Assembly: GCF_015690345.1 (NCBI RefSeq)
Contig: NZ_JADPUN010000168.1
Location: forward strand, 1-42,610
Direction: 5' to 3'
DNA: 42,610 bases
Source: Plantactinospora alkalitolerans
Lineage (GTDB): Bacteria; Actinomycetota; Actinomycetes; Mycobacteriales; Micromonosporaceae
A program made the translations under genes and the position numbers. The notes beneath the pieces were generated by a model. The model searched no databases. It worked only from the letters and a program-made list of their open reading frames with translations, and was not told where the DNA came from. Positions 24,361-32,765 of the stretch are shown piece by piece. The number at the start of each line of letters is the position of its first letter. Position 1 is the first letter of the stretch.

Positions 24361-25043
24361 GCGTCCGGGTGGTCGTCGCCGACGACCAGGAGATCGTCCG
24401 CACCGGGCTGACGATGATCCTCAACGCCCAACCGGAGATCGAGGTCATCGGCGAGGCCGCCGACGGGCGGCGTGCGGTCGAACTCGCCCGACGGCTCCGA
24501 CCCGACGTGTGCCTGTTCGACATCCGGATGCCCGGCATGGACGGGATCGAAGCCACCCGGGCCCTCGCCGGTCCGACCGTGGACGATCCGCTCGCCGTCG
24601 TCGTCATCACCACCTTCGACCTCGACGACTACGTCTACGCCGCCCTTCGGGCCGGTGCCCGGGGCTTCCTGCTCAAGGACGCCGGCCCGGACCTGCTCGC
24701 CCAGGCCGTCCACGCCGCCGCGAACGGTGACGCGCTGATCGCCCCGAGCATCACCACCCGGCTGCTCAGGGCGTTCGCCGACGCCGGACCCAGCGGACCA
24801 CCGAGACAACCGATCGAGGCGCTGACGGACCGGGAGGAGCAGGTCCTCGCGACCGTCGCCCGTGGACGGACGAACAGCGAGATCGCCGCCGAGCTGTACA
24901 TCACGCTCAGCACCGTCAAGACCCACATCGCCAGCCTGATGGCCAAGCTCGGCGCCCGTAACCGCGTCGAGATCGCCATGTGGGCCTATGAGACCAACCG
25001 GGTCACCCACGGGTCCGGCCGGGACGGCAGCGCCCGTCGCTGA
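24357..25043 (+). CDS. NarL/LuxR-type response regulator
   Basis: A 228-residue response regulator partnered with the preceding kinase. The receiver domain has the acidic pair DD at residues 9-10, phosphoacceptor Asp55 in LFDIRMPGMDG, Thr in VITTFD and Lys in FLLKDAG. The LuxR-type DNA-binding domain contains LTDREEQVLATVARGRTNSE and LSTVKTHIASLMAKL. The ATGA overlap with the kinase indicates coupled translation. The DUF2306 gene 240 bases downstream on the same strand is a possible target. Confidence 0.95.
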   Translation: MSVRVVVADDQEIVRTGLTMILNAQPEIEVIGEAADGRRAVELARRLRPDVCLFDIRMPGMDGIEATRALAGPTVDDPLAVVVITTFDLDDYVYAALRAGARGFLLKDAGPDLLAQAVHAAANGDALIAPSITTRLLRAFADAGPSGPPRQPIEALTDREEQVLATVARGRTNSEIAAELYITLSTVKTHIASLMAKLGARNRVEIAMWAYETNRVTHGSGRDGSARR

Positions 25044-25190
25044 CCGGGGCCGACCACGCCGTACGCCGCCCACGCCGCACACGCCGCACGCCGAAAGTAC
25101 GGCGCCCGTCCCGGACCTTCGACCGGGAAGGCTCGGGCCCATGTGCCGATGAGTGGCTCCCGCCCGGCCGGCACCATCGAGTTCTGACGG

Positions 25191-25220
25191 CGGGGAACAC
25201 GCCAGCTTGGTTCCCCGTAC
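25191..25220 (+). promoter_or_regulatory. Candidate ECF-type promoter / inverted repeat before DUF2306 gene
   Basis: GGAAC (25194-25198) is followed after 17 bases by CGTAC (25216-25220), resembling the promoter of the SigE-family operon at 6759-6787. The same stretch is an inverted repeat: CGGGGAAC (25191-25198) and GTTCCCCG (25210-25217). It lies about 60 bp upstream of the DUF2306 start. The upstream gap also holds five ACGCCG units at 25056-25093. Confidence 0.4.
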
Positions 25221-25282
25221 CCCCGCCTCGCCGCGCGGCGGCCGACGCAGGGGCGGTCAGAACGACGAAGGGAACCTGCGCC

Positions 25283-26008
25283 ATGACCTCCTCCGCCAAG
25301 TCGGCGTGGCTCGTGCCCACCCTGCTGATCACGCTCGCCGCGGTTCCGGTGCTGGCCGGTGCCGTCCGGATGGCCGAACTGACCAGCGGCGCGGAGGTGA
25401 CACCGGAGAACGCCCGGTTCTTCGCCGCTCCCGTGCCCGTGCTGCTGCACATCGTCGGGGCCACCCTGTTCTGCGTCCTGGGGGCCTTCCAGTTCGTTCC
25501 CGGACTTCGCCGCCGGGGGCGCGGCTGGCACCGGACCGCTGGACGGCTGCTGGTGCCGGCCGGGCTCGTCGCCGCCCTCTCCGGGCTCTGGATGACCCTG
25601 TTCTACCCGCAACCGGCCGGCGACGGTGATCTCCTGACCGGGTTCCGGCTCCTGTTCGGCTCCGCGATGGTCGGCTGCATCGTCCTCGGCTTCGCCGCCG
25701 TACTCCGCCGGAACTTCGTCCGGCACCGCGCCTGGATGATCCGGGGTTACGCCATCGGTCAGGGCGCGGGGACCCAGGCGCTGACCCACCTGCCCTGGAT
25801 GCTGTTCCTCGGCATGCCCGGCGAGACGGGCAGGGCGCTGCTGGTCGCCGCCGGCTGGGTGATCAACCTCGCCGTGGCCGAATGGATCATCCGTGGCCGG
25901 CGGACGGTCAGGACGCTCCGGTCCACCACCGGCGCTGGCACCGGCGCTGGCATCGGCGCTGGCGCCGGCATCGGCATCGCGGCGGTCAGCGGTTCGGCGG
26001 GACGGTGA
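25283..26008 (+). CDS. DUF2306 membrane protein
   Basis: A 241-residue integral membrane protein of the DUF2306 family (haem- or quinone-handling roles have been suggested for relatives; none proven). Six to seven TM helices are visible. HIVGATLFCVLGAFQF, HRTAGRL and RNFVRHRAWMIRGYA carry conserved His and Arg residues near the membrane faces. The C-terminus ends in a Gly/Ala repeat (GAGTGAGIGAGAGIG). GAAGGGAACC is the RBS. It follows the kinase/regulator pair and has its own candidate ECF-type promoter. The 3' end overlaps the convergent acyl-CoA ligase by 23 bases. Confidence 0.88.
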   Translation: MTSSAKSAWLVPTLLITLAAVPVLAGAVRMAELTSGAEVTPENARFFAAPVPVLLHIVGATLFCVLGAFQFVPGLRRRGRGWHRTAGRLLVPAGLVAALSGLWMTLFYPQPAGDGDLLTGFRLLFGSAMVGCIVLGFAAVLRRNFVRHRAWMIRGYAIGQGAGTQALTHLPWMLFLGMPGETGRALLVAAGWVINLAVAEWIIRGRRTVRTLRSTTGAGTGAGIGAGAGIGIAAVSGSAGR

Positions 26009-27653
26009 CCGCGGCCAGTTCGACGACGTCGAGCGCCCCGGCGCCGAAGCTGGCCCGGACCTGCTTCTTGTCGAACTTGCCCACCGAGGTCTTCGGCACC
26101 GTCTCGATGAACGCCCAGCGCTCCGGCAACTGCCACCGGGCCACCCGCTCGGCGAGGAAATCGCGCAGCTCCTCGGCGCTCGCGGTGGCACCCTGGTGCA
26201 GCACGACCGTCGCGAGTGGACGTTCGTCCCAGCGCGGGTCGGGCACTCCGACCACGCACGCCTCCAGCACCCCCGGATGCGCCATCAGCGCGTTCTCCAG
26301 GTCGACCGAGGAGATCCACTCGCCGCCCGACTTGATCACGTCCTTGGCCCGGTCGGTGAGGGTGATGAAGCCGTCCGCCGACAGGGTGCCGACGTCACCG
26401 GTACGCAGCCACCCGTCCCGGAACTTCTCCGGGTCGGGTTCGTCGTCCCCGACGTACCGGGCGGTGACCCAGGGTCCCCGAACCTCCAGTTCGCCGACGG
26501 CCCGGCCGTCGGCGGGCAACTGCTCGCCCAGCGGGCCGACGATCCGGGCCGCCACCCCGGCCGGCACCCGCCCCTGGGTGTAGCGGTAGCGCCAGGCGTC
26601 GTCCCCGGTCGCGCCGGCCGGCGGCCGGGCCACCGAGCCGAGCGGCGACATCTCGGTCATCCCCCAGGCGTGGATCACGTCGATCCGGTGCCGGTCGGCG
26701 AAGGCATGCATCAGCGCGGGCGGGCAGGCGGCGCCGCCGACGATCACCTCGGTCAGCGAGGAGGTGTCGACGGAGTTGGCGTCCAGGTGGGTGAGCAGGT
26801 CGGTCCAGATGGTCGGCACCGCACCGGCCAGGGTCGGCCGCTCGGCCGCGATCATCTCGGCGATCGGGGCGCCCTGGAGGAACCGGTCCGGCATGATCAG
26901 CGAGGCTCCGCACATGAACGCGGCGTACGGGATGCCCCAGGACATCGCGTGGAACATCGGCACGATCGCGAGTTCCCGGGTGGTCGGGCCGAGCCCGAAG
27001 GACTCCGGCAGGCAGATCTGCACCGAGTGCAGCCAGATCGACCGGTGCGAGTACGCGACGCCCTTCGGGTTGCCGGTGGTGCCCGAGGTGTAGCAGAGCG
27101 CCGCCGCGTCCCGTTCGTCCACCTCCGGCCAGTCGTACCGGGAGGGCCTGTCCCGGACCAGATCCGACCACCGATGTACGGCGACCCGCCCGCCGCCGGC
27201 CGCCAGCAGCGGAGCCGGGTCACCGTCGCCGGCCACCACCACATGCTCTACAGTGGACATCTCGGGCAAGGCCCTGGCCAGCAACGGGATCAGGGTCGAG
27301 TCGACCAGCACCACCCGGTCCTCGGCGTGGGTGGCGATGTACGCCACCTGGTCCGGAAAGAGGCGGATGTTCAACGTGTGCAGCACCGCACCCATGCTCG
27401 GCACCGCGAAGTAGGCGATCAGGTGTTCGGCGTTGTTCCACATGAAGGTGGCGACCCGCTGATCGCCGGTCACCCCGAGTTCGTCGCGGAGCGCGTGTGC
27501 GAGCCGGGCGGCCGCCGCACCGACCTCGGCGTAGCTCATCCGCCGGGAACCGTCGCCGACCCAGGTGACCACCTCGGCGGAGCCGTGCACCGTACTGCCG
27601 TGTTCGAGGATCCGGGAAATCTGCAGGGGCGCGTCCATCATCGTGCTACGCAT
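25986..27653 (-). CDS. Long-chain fatty-acid-CoA ligase (AMP-binding)
   Basis: A 555-residue ANL-superfamily acyl-CoA synthetase, activating a medium- or long-chain fatty acid through an acyl-adenylate. Seen: the P-loop-like YTSGTTGNPKG near residue 185, HAWGMTEMSP, RTGDVG, and the C-terminal catalytic Lys in KTSVGKFDKK. The open frame begins nine codons earlier; ATG 27653 (MRSTMMDAPLQISRIL) matches relatives. A TAGGTT hexamer ends seven bases upstream and there is no RBS, so the message may be leaderless. It is divergent from the NUDIX gene by 53 bases and convergent with the DUF2306 gene. Confidence 0.94.
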   Translation of the reverse strand: MRSTMMDAPLQISRILEHGSTVHGSAEVVTWVGDGSRRMSYAEVGAAAARLAHALRDELGVTGDQRVATFMWNNAEHLIAYFAVPSMGAVLHTLNIRLFPDQVAYIATHAEDRVVLVDSTLIPLLARALPEMSTVEHVVVAGDGDPAPLLAAGGGRVAVHRWSDLVRDRPSRYDWPEVDERDAAALCYTSGTTGNPKGVAYSHRSIWLHSVQICLPESFGLGPTTRELAIVPMFHAMSWGIPYAAFMCGASLIMPDRFLQGAPIAEMIAAERPTLAGAVPTIWTDLLTHLDANSVDTSSLTEVIVGGAACPPALMHAFADRHRIDVIHAWGMTEMSPLGSVARPPAGATGDDAWRYRYTQGRVPAGVAARIVGPLGEQLPADGRAVGELEVRGPWVTARYVGDDEPDPEKFRDGWLRTGDVGTLSADGFITLTDRAKDVIKSGGEWISSVDLENALMAHPGVLEACVVGVPDPRWDERPLATVVLHQGATASAEELRDFLAERVARWQLPERWAFIETVPKTSVGKFDKKQVRASFGAGALDVVELAAVTVPPNR

Positions 27654-27706
27654 GGCAAACAACCTAGTGTCGCAGCTCACAACCTGACCACCCTTGGAGT
27701 ACGCCG

Positions 27707-28201
27707 ATGACCAGTATTCCGTGGGCCGAGTCGTACCTCGGCCAGCTCCGGGCGCTCGCCGGTGACCGGACGTTGATGTTCGTGGGATCGCGGGCGGTGG
27801 TCCGGGACGCGGCGGGCCAGGTGCTGCTGATCGAGCGCTCCGACAACGGCTTCTGGGCGCTGCCGGCCGGGGCGATGGAGCTCGGCGAGTCGATCTCCCA
27901 GTGCGCCGTCCGGGAGGTCTGGGAGGAGACCGGGCTGACCGCGACCTCGGTCACCCCGTTCGCCATGCACACCGGGCCGGACCGCACCTTCACCAACATG
28001 TACGGCGACACGTACCAACTCTTCGTGGTGGCCTTCCGGGTCGACGCCTGGGAGGGCGAGCTGGTCACCACCACCGACGAGACGACCAACGCCGGCTTCT
28101 ATCCGGCCCGGGCGCTGCCGGCACCGGTCTCCTCGACGGTGCTGGAGACCCTGGACGACCTGACCACGTTCGAACAGACCGGCCAGGTCGTCCTGAAGTG
28201 A
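27707..28201 (+). CDS. NUDIX hydrolase
   Basis: A 164-residue Nudix-family pyrophosphohydrolase. The Nudix box is complete: G-x5-E at GAMELGE followed by REVWEETGL. FWALPAGA and the N-terminal strand VVRDAAGQVLLIER are typical. The protein is one domain with no extras. The substrate is a nucleoside diphosphate linked to another moiety, but the sequence does not say which. GGAG lies nine bases before the ATG. It is a single gene, divergent from the acyl-CoA ligase. Confidence 0.94.
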   Translation: MTSIPWAESYLGQLRALAGDRTLMFVGSRAVVRDAAGQVLLIERSDNGFWALPAGAMELGESISQCAVREVWEETGLTATSVTPFAMHTGPDRTFTNMYGDTYQLFVVAFRVDAWEGELVTTTDETTNAGFYPARALPAPVSSTVLETLDDLTTFEQTGQVVLK

Positions 28202-28450
28202 CCGGACCGTACGGCGCCAACCTCTCCGTCATGGTTCGCGGGAGACTAAGTTCCCTCAGGGAAATCAGACTGTGGCTCGCTGATGAGGGCTAGAAACCGG
28301 CTCCCTACGAGTCATCGTCTCGATCTCGGTGAATCGTGGTGCGGATCCCAACGACCGAGTGACGATCCTCAAGGCTATTGCGGAACTATTCTGCTGGTGG
28401 AGTCGAGTTACTGCCGGCCCGGCTAGGCCGGCATGCACCAGCACTGACCC
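28202..28450. other. Non-coding gap at the edge of the low-GC islet
   Basis: No gene is supported here. The gap contains a 13-bp palindrome, TTCCCT-C-AGGGAA (28251-28263), and near its right end the hairpin annotated at 28412-28433. Base composition drops visibly from here to about 30.1 kb, suggesting a boundary of transferred DNA, but no integrase or att repeat is seen. Confidence 0.5.
28412..28433 (-). terminator. Terminator of the XRE-DUF397 operon
   Basis: TGCCGGCC (28412-28419) and GGCCGGCA (28426-28433) make a perfect eight-base-pair stem with a CGGCTA loop. It begins 17 bases after the DUF397 stop in the minus direction. Confidence 0.65.
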
Positions 28451-28630
28451 TCAGCGGAGAACGCGAGCGATGAACACACGCCAGGCTGCGGGTTCGAACG
28501 CCAGCACCGGGCCGGACCGGTCCTTGCTGTCACGGACGAAGACAACCTGGGGCGGTGTGGCGACCTCGATGCAGTTGCCGCTTGATCCGGACCTGGTGCT
28601 CTTGCGCCAGGTGACGCGAGACAGGTCCAT
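28451..28630 (-). CDS. DUF397 small protein, partner of the XRE regulator
   Basis: A 59-residue DUF397 protein. It begins MDLSRVTWRKSTRSGSSGNC, the family signature (W-x-K-S-x-x-S-x3-G-x-C-V/I-E-V-A), and contains FVRDSKD and a closing AWRVFIA. In actinobacteria DUF397 genes are almost always adjacent to XRE-DUF5753 regulators, and some pairs act in development or antibiotic control, apparently as an antagonist of the regulator. Here the gene follows the XRE gene by 11 bases on the same strand. GGAGGG lies six bases upstream of its ATG at 28628-28630. It is easily missed because of its size. Confidence 0.93.
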   Translation of the reverse strand: MDLSRVTWRKSTRSGSSGNCIEVATPPQVVFVRDSKDRSGPVLAFEPAAWRVFIARVLR

Positions 28631-28641
28631 GCCGTGCCCTC

Positions 28642-29517
28642 CTAGGTGCTCAGGTCTGCCGCGACCGCACGCAGCGTATCCCGCGTGGGGTTGGGCGCCA
28701 GCGCAAGGGCTTGTAGCTGCTCGTGTGCCGCAGCGTAGGCGGCTACCTCTCCGGGCTGCTCCAGGTACAGCGCCCCTGTCAGGGTGTCAACGTAGACCAC
28801 CCGTTCCTCGACCGCATCCGGGTACGGCTCGGGCATCGGCGGGAAGTCGAGGATCACAAAGCTGCCGTCGAAGCCGACCCCGGCCGAGTAAGGCAGCAAC
28901 TGGATCTGGACGTTGCTCCGGGTTGACTCTTCGACCAGTCGGTTGAGCTGCCGCTGTAGTACCCCGGGGCCGCCGACCATTCGGCGAGCAGCGCCCTCGT
29001 CAATGACCACACGCAGCATCGGCGGATCTTCGCTCGTCAGGATGGCTTGCCGCTCCATCCGTAGCGAAACCTGTCGTTCCACCTCGCCATCCCTCATCGG
29101 GACGGGAGCACCCTCGAACGCTGCCCGTGCATACTCCTCGGTCTGCAACAGACCCGGCACCATCTGGCACTCGTACGTCCGGATGACCGATGCCTCGGAT
29201 TCCATCCCGACGTACGCGGCGAACCAGTCCGGCAGGACGTCGCTGTACCGCTGCCACCACCCACGTTGCTTGGCTTGCCGGGCCACCGTGATCACGGCTT
29301 CGGCCTGATCGCCTTTCACGCCGTAGAGCGCCAGAAGCGCCCGCACGTCGTTCGGATGTGGACGGACCTCGGCTGTCTCAATCCGGCTGAGCCAGCTCGC
29401 GTCGTGATCGACACCCCGCGCGGCTTCGGCCGACGTGATCCCTGCCCGCTCGCGGAGTTGCCGCAGGGTCAGCGCCAAGCGTCGCCGCCTGACGGTCGGG
29501 CTCTGGCGTTGAGGCAT
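28642..29517 (-). CDS. XRE-family regulator with DUF5753 domain
   Basis: A 291-residue regulator. The N-terminal helix-turn-helix (about residues 12-70, LRQLRERAGITSAEAARGV and SWLSRIETAEVRP) binds DNA. The rest is the DUF5753 domain, with WFAAYVGMESEA, PGLLQTEEYARA and the strand-rich end. The open frame extends 21 codons further, but ATG 29517 (MPQRQSPTVRRRR) fits the family. It is followed by DUF397 and preceded by a control region with two CGCATATTGCG elements. Its GC content is lower than that of neighbouring genes. It probably represses its own operon and perhaps the divergent small genes. Confidence 0.94.
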   Translation of the reverse strand: MPQRQSPTVRRRRLALTLRQLRERAGITSAEAARGVDHDASWLSRIETAEVRPHPNDVRALLALYGVKGDQAEAVITVARQAKQRGWWQRYSDVLPDWFAAYVGMESEASVIRTYECQMVPGLLQTEEYARAAFEGAPVPMRDGEVERQVSLRMERQAILTSEDPPMLRVVIDEGAARRMVGGPGVLQRQLNRLVEESTRSNVQIQLLPYSAGVGFDGSFVILDFPPMPEPYPDAVEERVVYVDTLTGALYLEQPGEVAAYAAAHEQLQALALAPNPTRDTLRAVAADLST

Positions 29518-29546
29518 GCCGCCATCTTGCCATGAAGAGTGCCGTT

Positions 29547-29600
29547 CGCATATTGCGTCCATCCCTAATGCGATCCGCATATTGCGGATTTCAATTATGC
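29547..29600. promoter_or_regulatory. Operator region with repeated CGCATATTGCG elements
   Basis: CGCATATTGCG occurs at 29547-29557 and again at 29576-29586, 29 bp apart. The second copy is embedded in TCCGCA-TAT-TGCGGA, and its left part also forms ATGCG-ATC-CGCAT (29568-29580). A further ATTATGCG follows at 29593-29600. The elements lie between the divergent XRE gene and the 58-residue gene and are the most AT-rich bases in the neighbourhood. They are probably XRE binding sites overlapping both promoters. Confidence 0.65.
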
Positions 29601-29675
29601 GTGGAACGGTGAGGGTGGATGCGGTGGTCGACCAAGGCCCAGCAACCGTGCTCCTGACCGGCGGGAGACCCAGCC

Positions 29676-29852
29676 ATGTTCTGGATCAGATGGCTCCGAC
29701 ACGAGTCCCACAGTTGGCGGACCAGGCACAGGCCGGTGTGGTCGGCCCTCCACGACCGCGTGATCTGCCTGTGCGGCGAGGACTGCCAGCCGCGACAGGG
29801 GCACGTGAAGGACTTCGAAAAGCGGGACGGTCGCTGGGTGCGGGTCCGGTGA
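29676..29852 (+). CDS. Tiny Cys-containing protein (58 residues), XRE-divergent
   Basis: A small protein I do not recognise. It starts MFWIRWLRHESHSWRTRHRP: Trp-, Arg- and His-rich and amphipathic. The middle holds a cysteine cluster, C-x-C-x3-C (ICLCGEDC), and the end is charged (KDFEKRDGRWVRVR). The three Cys and nearby His residues could bind zinc. GGGAGA at 29663-29668 with seven bases of spacing supports translation. The stop overlaps the GTG of the next gene (GTGA), so the two are coupled. It is divergent from the XRE regulator behind shared operator-like repeats. Confidence 0.7.
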   Translation: MFWIRWLRHESHSWRTRHRPVWSALHDRVICLCGEDCQPRQGHVKDFEKRDGRWVRVR

Positions 29853-30103
29853 ACCGGGTTCCGCGACCGGGGGACGTGATCGGTGTCGGGACAGGGGCCA
29901 GCGTCCAGTTCAGCGGAGGCCGGAAGCTCGTGCTGCGGGTGGTCGCGGTGGATGCCAGACCGACCTATTACGGGTTCGCCTGGGGCACGGGGTACGTCGT
30001 CGACCGGGAGGGCGCGGCCATCGACAAGCGGGACGTCTTCGTCCAGATTGCCGGACTGGTTCTGTTACAAGCCAGTCAGCGTCCCGTACCCCGCGCAACC
30101 TAG
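29849..30103 (+). CDS. Small beta-rich protein (84 residues) coupled to the 58-residue gene
   Basis: I do not recognise a family. The 84-residue product has PRPGDVIGVGTGASVQF at the start, then alternating hydrophobic residues (LVLRVVAVDA), an aromatic stretch (PTYYGFAWGTGYVVD) and RDVFVQIAGLVLL. It looks like a compact beta-barrel, similar in style to SH3-like or Tudor-like small domains. GTG 29849 overlaps the preceding stop by three bases, so translation is coupled. There is no TM helix or signal peptide. Together with the 58-residue gene it forms the right arm of the XRE islet. Confidence 0.7.
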   Translation: MNRVPRPGDVIGVGTGASVQFSGGRKLVLRVVAVDARPTYYGFAWGTGYVVDREGAAIDKRDVFVQIAGLVLLQASQRPVPRAT

Positions 30104-30220
30104 TCCTCCGGACAGCCGGGATTCCACGGCTGGCATGTCACGCATCTCCCGGTGCCGCAACCTGGAACGAGCCGGGGCGCGGGCCGCCGTCGACCGACCC
30201 TTGCCCCGGCGTCCGCCCGC

Positions 30221-31849
30221 TCAGAGCAGCGTCTGGGCGTTGGCCTCCATCTCGGCGGCCGCGTCGCCCTTCTTGTCCCTGGCCAGGCCCTCGCCCGAGG
30301 CTGCCGGCGGGCCACCGCGCAGTTCCCGGTTCGGCAGCGCCAGGGTCACCGCCACCGCGAGGATCGCGATCAGCCCGGCCACCAGGAAGACGACGTGCAG
30401 GGCGCCGACGAACGACTCCTGGATGGCGTGCCGTACCGGCTCGGGCAGCGCCAGGATCCGGGACGGCTCGTTGATCGAGAATTCCATGGTCGCGTTGGCG
30501 AACTGGCCCCGCTGCTCCGGCGGTAGCTGGGCGATCGCCCCCGGCAGCCGGTCGGCCAGCCCGCTCGCCAGCCGGGCCGACAGCACCGCGCCGAGGATCG
30601 CCACTCCGAACGAGCCGCCGAGGGACCGGAAGAAGGTGGCCGCCGACGTACCGGCGCCGAGGTCCCGGACCTCGACCGCGTTCTGCACGGCGAGGATCAG
30701 CGACTGCATGCACAGGCCGAGCCCGACACCAATGATCACCATATAGATGAACGAGACCCAGAGCGGCGTGTCCACCTGCAACTGGGTGAACAGCAGCATC
30801 CCCGCCACCAGCACGATCGCCCCGGCGACCGGGAACCACTTGTAGCGCCCGATCCGGCTGATCGCCCGGCCGGAGAGGACCGACGTGACGATGATGCCGG
30901 CCATCATCGGCAGCATCAGCAGACCGCTGTCGGTCGGCGAGGCGCCCTTGACGATCTGCAGGTAGAGCGGGATGAAGATGATCGACCCGAACATCACCAG
31001 ACCGAGTACGAAGCCCGCCGTGTTGGCCAGCGCGAAGGTGGCCCGGCGGAACAGCTTGAGCGGCAGGATCGGCTCGGCGACCCGCGACTCCTGGAGCAGG
31101 AAGAGCGCCGAGAGCACGGCACCGGCGACGAACAGCCCGATGATGGTCCCGGAGCCCCAGGCGTACTCGTTGCCGCCCCAGCTCAGCGCGAGCAGCAGGG
31201 AGCTGACCCCGGCCACCAGCAGGCCCGCGCCCAGCCAGTCGATCGCGTGCTGCCGCCGCTCGAACGGGATCAGCCGCATCACGTGGTAGCAGACGATGAT
31301 GGCGACGATCGCCAGCGGGACGTTGATGAAGAAGATCCATCGCCAGTCGTGCTCGGCGAAGTATCCGCCGACCAGCGGGCCGGCGACCGAGGAGATGCCG
31401 AAGACCGCGCCGAACAGGCCCTGGTAGCGACCGCGCTCCCGGGGCGACACCACGTCGGAGATGATCGTGAAGGCCAGCGTCATCAGACCACCGGCACCGA
31501 GCCCCTGGACTCCCCGCGTGATGATCAACTGGGTCATGTCCTGGGAGAACCCGGCGGCCAGCGAGCCGACCAGGAAGGCGCCGATGGAGAAGAGGAAGAC
31601 CGGGCGGCGTCCGTACAGGTCGGCCATCTTGCCGTAGAGCGGCGTGGAGGCGGTGGACGCGAGCAGGTACGCGGTGACCACCCACGAGTAGTGGTTGATT
31701 CCGCCCAGTTCACCCACGATCGTCGGGAGCGCGGTCCCGACGATGGTCTGGTCCAGCGCGGCCAGCAGCATTCCGGTCATCAGACCGATCATGAGCAGAC
31801 GGATCTGTCGGCGATTCAGGGTCGGCCGCACGTCGTCAGCGGTGGTCAT
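30221..31849 (-). CDS. DHA2-family MFS drug exporter
   Basis: A 542-residue, 14-TM major facilitator of the DHA2 (EmrB/QacA) drug:H+ antiporter family. TM1 contains the motif D1 [13 protein letters not shown]; motif [14 protein letters not shown] and motif [13 protein letters not shown] are visible, as is GPLVGGYF. Between the last TM helices there is an extracellular loop of about 60 residues. RBS GGGGGAGAAGG is followed by ATG 31849. The frame is open eight codons further up, which I do not use. No regulator is adjacent, so induction cannot be predicted. The likely substrate is a lipophilic toxin or antibiotic. Confidence 0.93.
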   Translation of the reverse strand: MTTADDVRPTLNRRQIRLLMIGLMTGMLLAALDQTIVGTALPTIVGELGGINHYSWVVTAYLLASTASTPLYGKMADLYGRRPVFLFSIGAFLVGSLAAGFSQDMTQLIITRGVQGLGAGGLMTLAFTIISDVVSPRERGRYQGLFGAVFGISSVAGPLVGGYFAEHDWRWIFFINVPLAIVAIIVCYHVMRLIPFERRQHAIDWLGAGLLVAGVSSLLLALSWGGNEYAWGSGTIIGLFVAGAVLSALFLLQESRVAEPILPLKLFRRATFALANTAGFVLGLVMFGSIIFIPLYLQIVKGASPTDSGLLMLPMMAGIIVTSVLSGRAISRIGRYKWFPVAGAIVLVAGMLLFTQLQVDTPLWVSFIYMVIIGVGLGLCMQSLILAVQNAVEVRDLGAGTSAATFFRSLGGSFGVAILGAVLSARLASGLADRLPGAIAQLPPEQRGQFANATMEFSINEPSRILALPEPVRHAIQESFVGALHVVFLVAGLIAILAVAVTLALPNRELRGGPPAASGEGLARDKKGDAAAEMEANAQTLL

Positions 31850-31952
31850 AGTGCCTTCTCCCCCTGCTGGCACAGAAAATACCTACCGCCAGTCTTGACC
31901 TGCATGATCGGCACCTACCGGTGGCGCCGGACGGATGTGACCCCGCTCATGC

Positions 31953-31991
31953 GGCGGCCCCGAACTCCGATTTCGGAAGTCCGGCGCCGCC
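31953..31991 (-). terminator. Long imperfect hairpin after the PfpI gene
   Basis: GGCGGC (31953-31958) pairs with GCCGCC (31986-31991); inside it CCG/CGG and ACT/AGT pairs and a CCG-ATTT-CGG tip continue the stem with two mismatches and one bulge. It begins about 37 bases after the stop of the minus-strand PfpI gene. Confidence 0.5.
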
Positions 31992-32027
31992 GACGATCGT
32001 TTCCGCCGGGGTGGGGGCGTCAGGGCG

Positions 32028-32576
32028 TCAGTGCCGGCCCTCGGCGAGTTCCTCCACCAGCTTCGCGCAGAACGCCGGCAGGTCGTCCGGCTTGCGGCTG
32101 GTCACCAGCCCGTTGTCGACGTGACACTCCTCGTCGACCCAGTGCGCCCCGGCGTTCGCCAGGTCGGTACGCAGGCTCGGCCACGAGGTGAGGGTGCGCC
32201 CCTTCACCACGTCGGCGTCGATCAGCGTCCACGGGGCGTGGCAGATCGCGCCGACCGGCTTGCCGGCCTCGAAGAACGCCCGGACGAAGCGTACGGCGTC
32301 GGGGTCGGCCCGCAGGGCGTCCGGGTTCGCCACCCCACCGGGCAGCACCAGGCCGTCGTACGCCTCGGGGTCGGCGGCCGCGGTGGTGACGTCCACGTCG
32401 TACGTCCCGGCCTTGTCCAGGTGGTTGAACGCCTGGATCGAACCGGAGTCGAGGGAGACCAGCTCGGCCCGTCCGCCGGCCGCCTCGACCGCCTCCCGGG
32501 GCCGGGTGTACTCGACCTCCTCCACGCCGTCGGTGGCCAGAAACGCAATGCGCTTGCCCTGCAACGTCGCGGTCAT
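32028..32576 (-). CDS. DJ-1/PfpI-family protein
   Basis: A 182-residue class I glutamine amidotransferase-like protein of the PfpI/YhbO group. The nucleophile elbow GAICHAPW carries Cys112 with His113 beside it. LPGGVANPD and the Glu early in the sequence (GVEEVEYTRP) complete the expected site. Relatives act as glyoxalase III, deglycase or chaperone; which one applies here cannot be decided. AAGGAG lies a few bases upstream of ATG 32576. It is divergent from the heptose gene hldE and followed by a hairpin. Confidence 0.93.
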   Translation of the reverse strand: MTATLQGKRIAFLATDGVEEVEYTRPREAVEAAGGRAELVSLDSGSIQAFNHLDKAGTYDVDVTTAAADPEAYDGLVLPGGVANPDALRADPDAVRFVRAFFEAGKPVGAICHAPWTLIDADVVKGRTLTSWPSLRTDLANAGAHWVDEECHVDNGLVTSRKPDDLPAFCAKLVEELAEGRH

Positions 32577-32765
32577 CTCAGTTTCTCCTTCCCTCCAGGG
32601 ATGGGTACGCCAATGCCGGTGACACGCCAGATAGGCGGTGCCTGAAAACTGACATTCCCGGTACGGCAGGGGCCAAACACCCCGGACCGGCGGCAGCCGG
32701 GACACCGCGTCACCGGCGAGCGCGGGCCAGGTTTGGCCGGCGCGGCACCGGGGACCCGCAGCGGC

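Noticed and set aside
28484-28504. tRNA-like GGTTCGAAC segment
   Set aside because: No cloverleaf can be drawn around it and it is inside the DUF397 coding sequence.
28202-30220. Integrative element or prophage at the low-GC islet
   Set aside because: No integrase, att repeat, tRNA or phage gene is visible; only composition suggests transfer.
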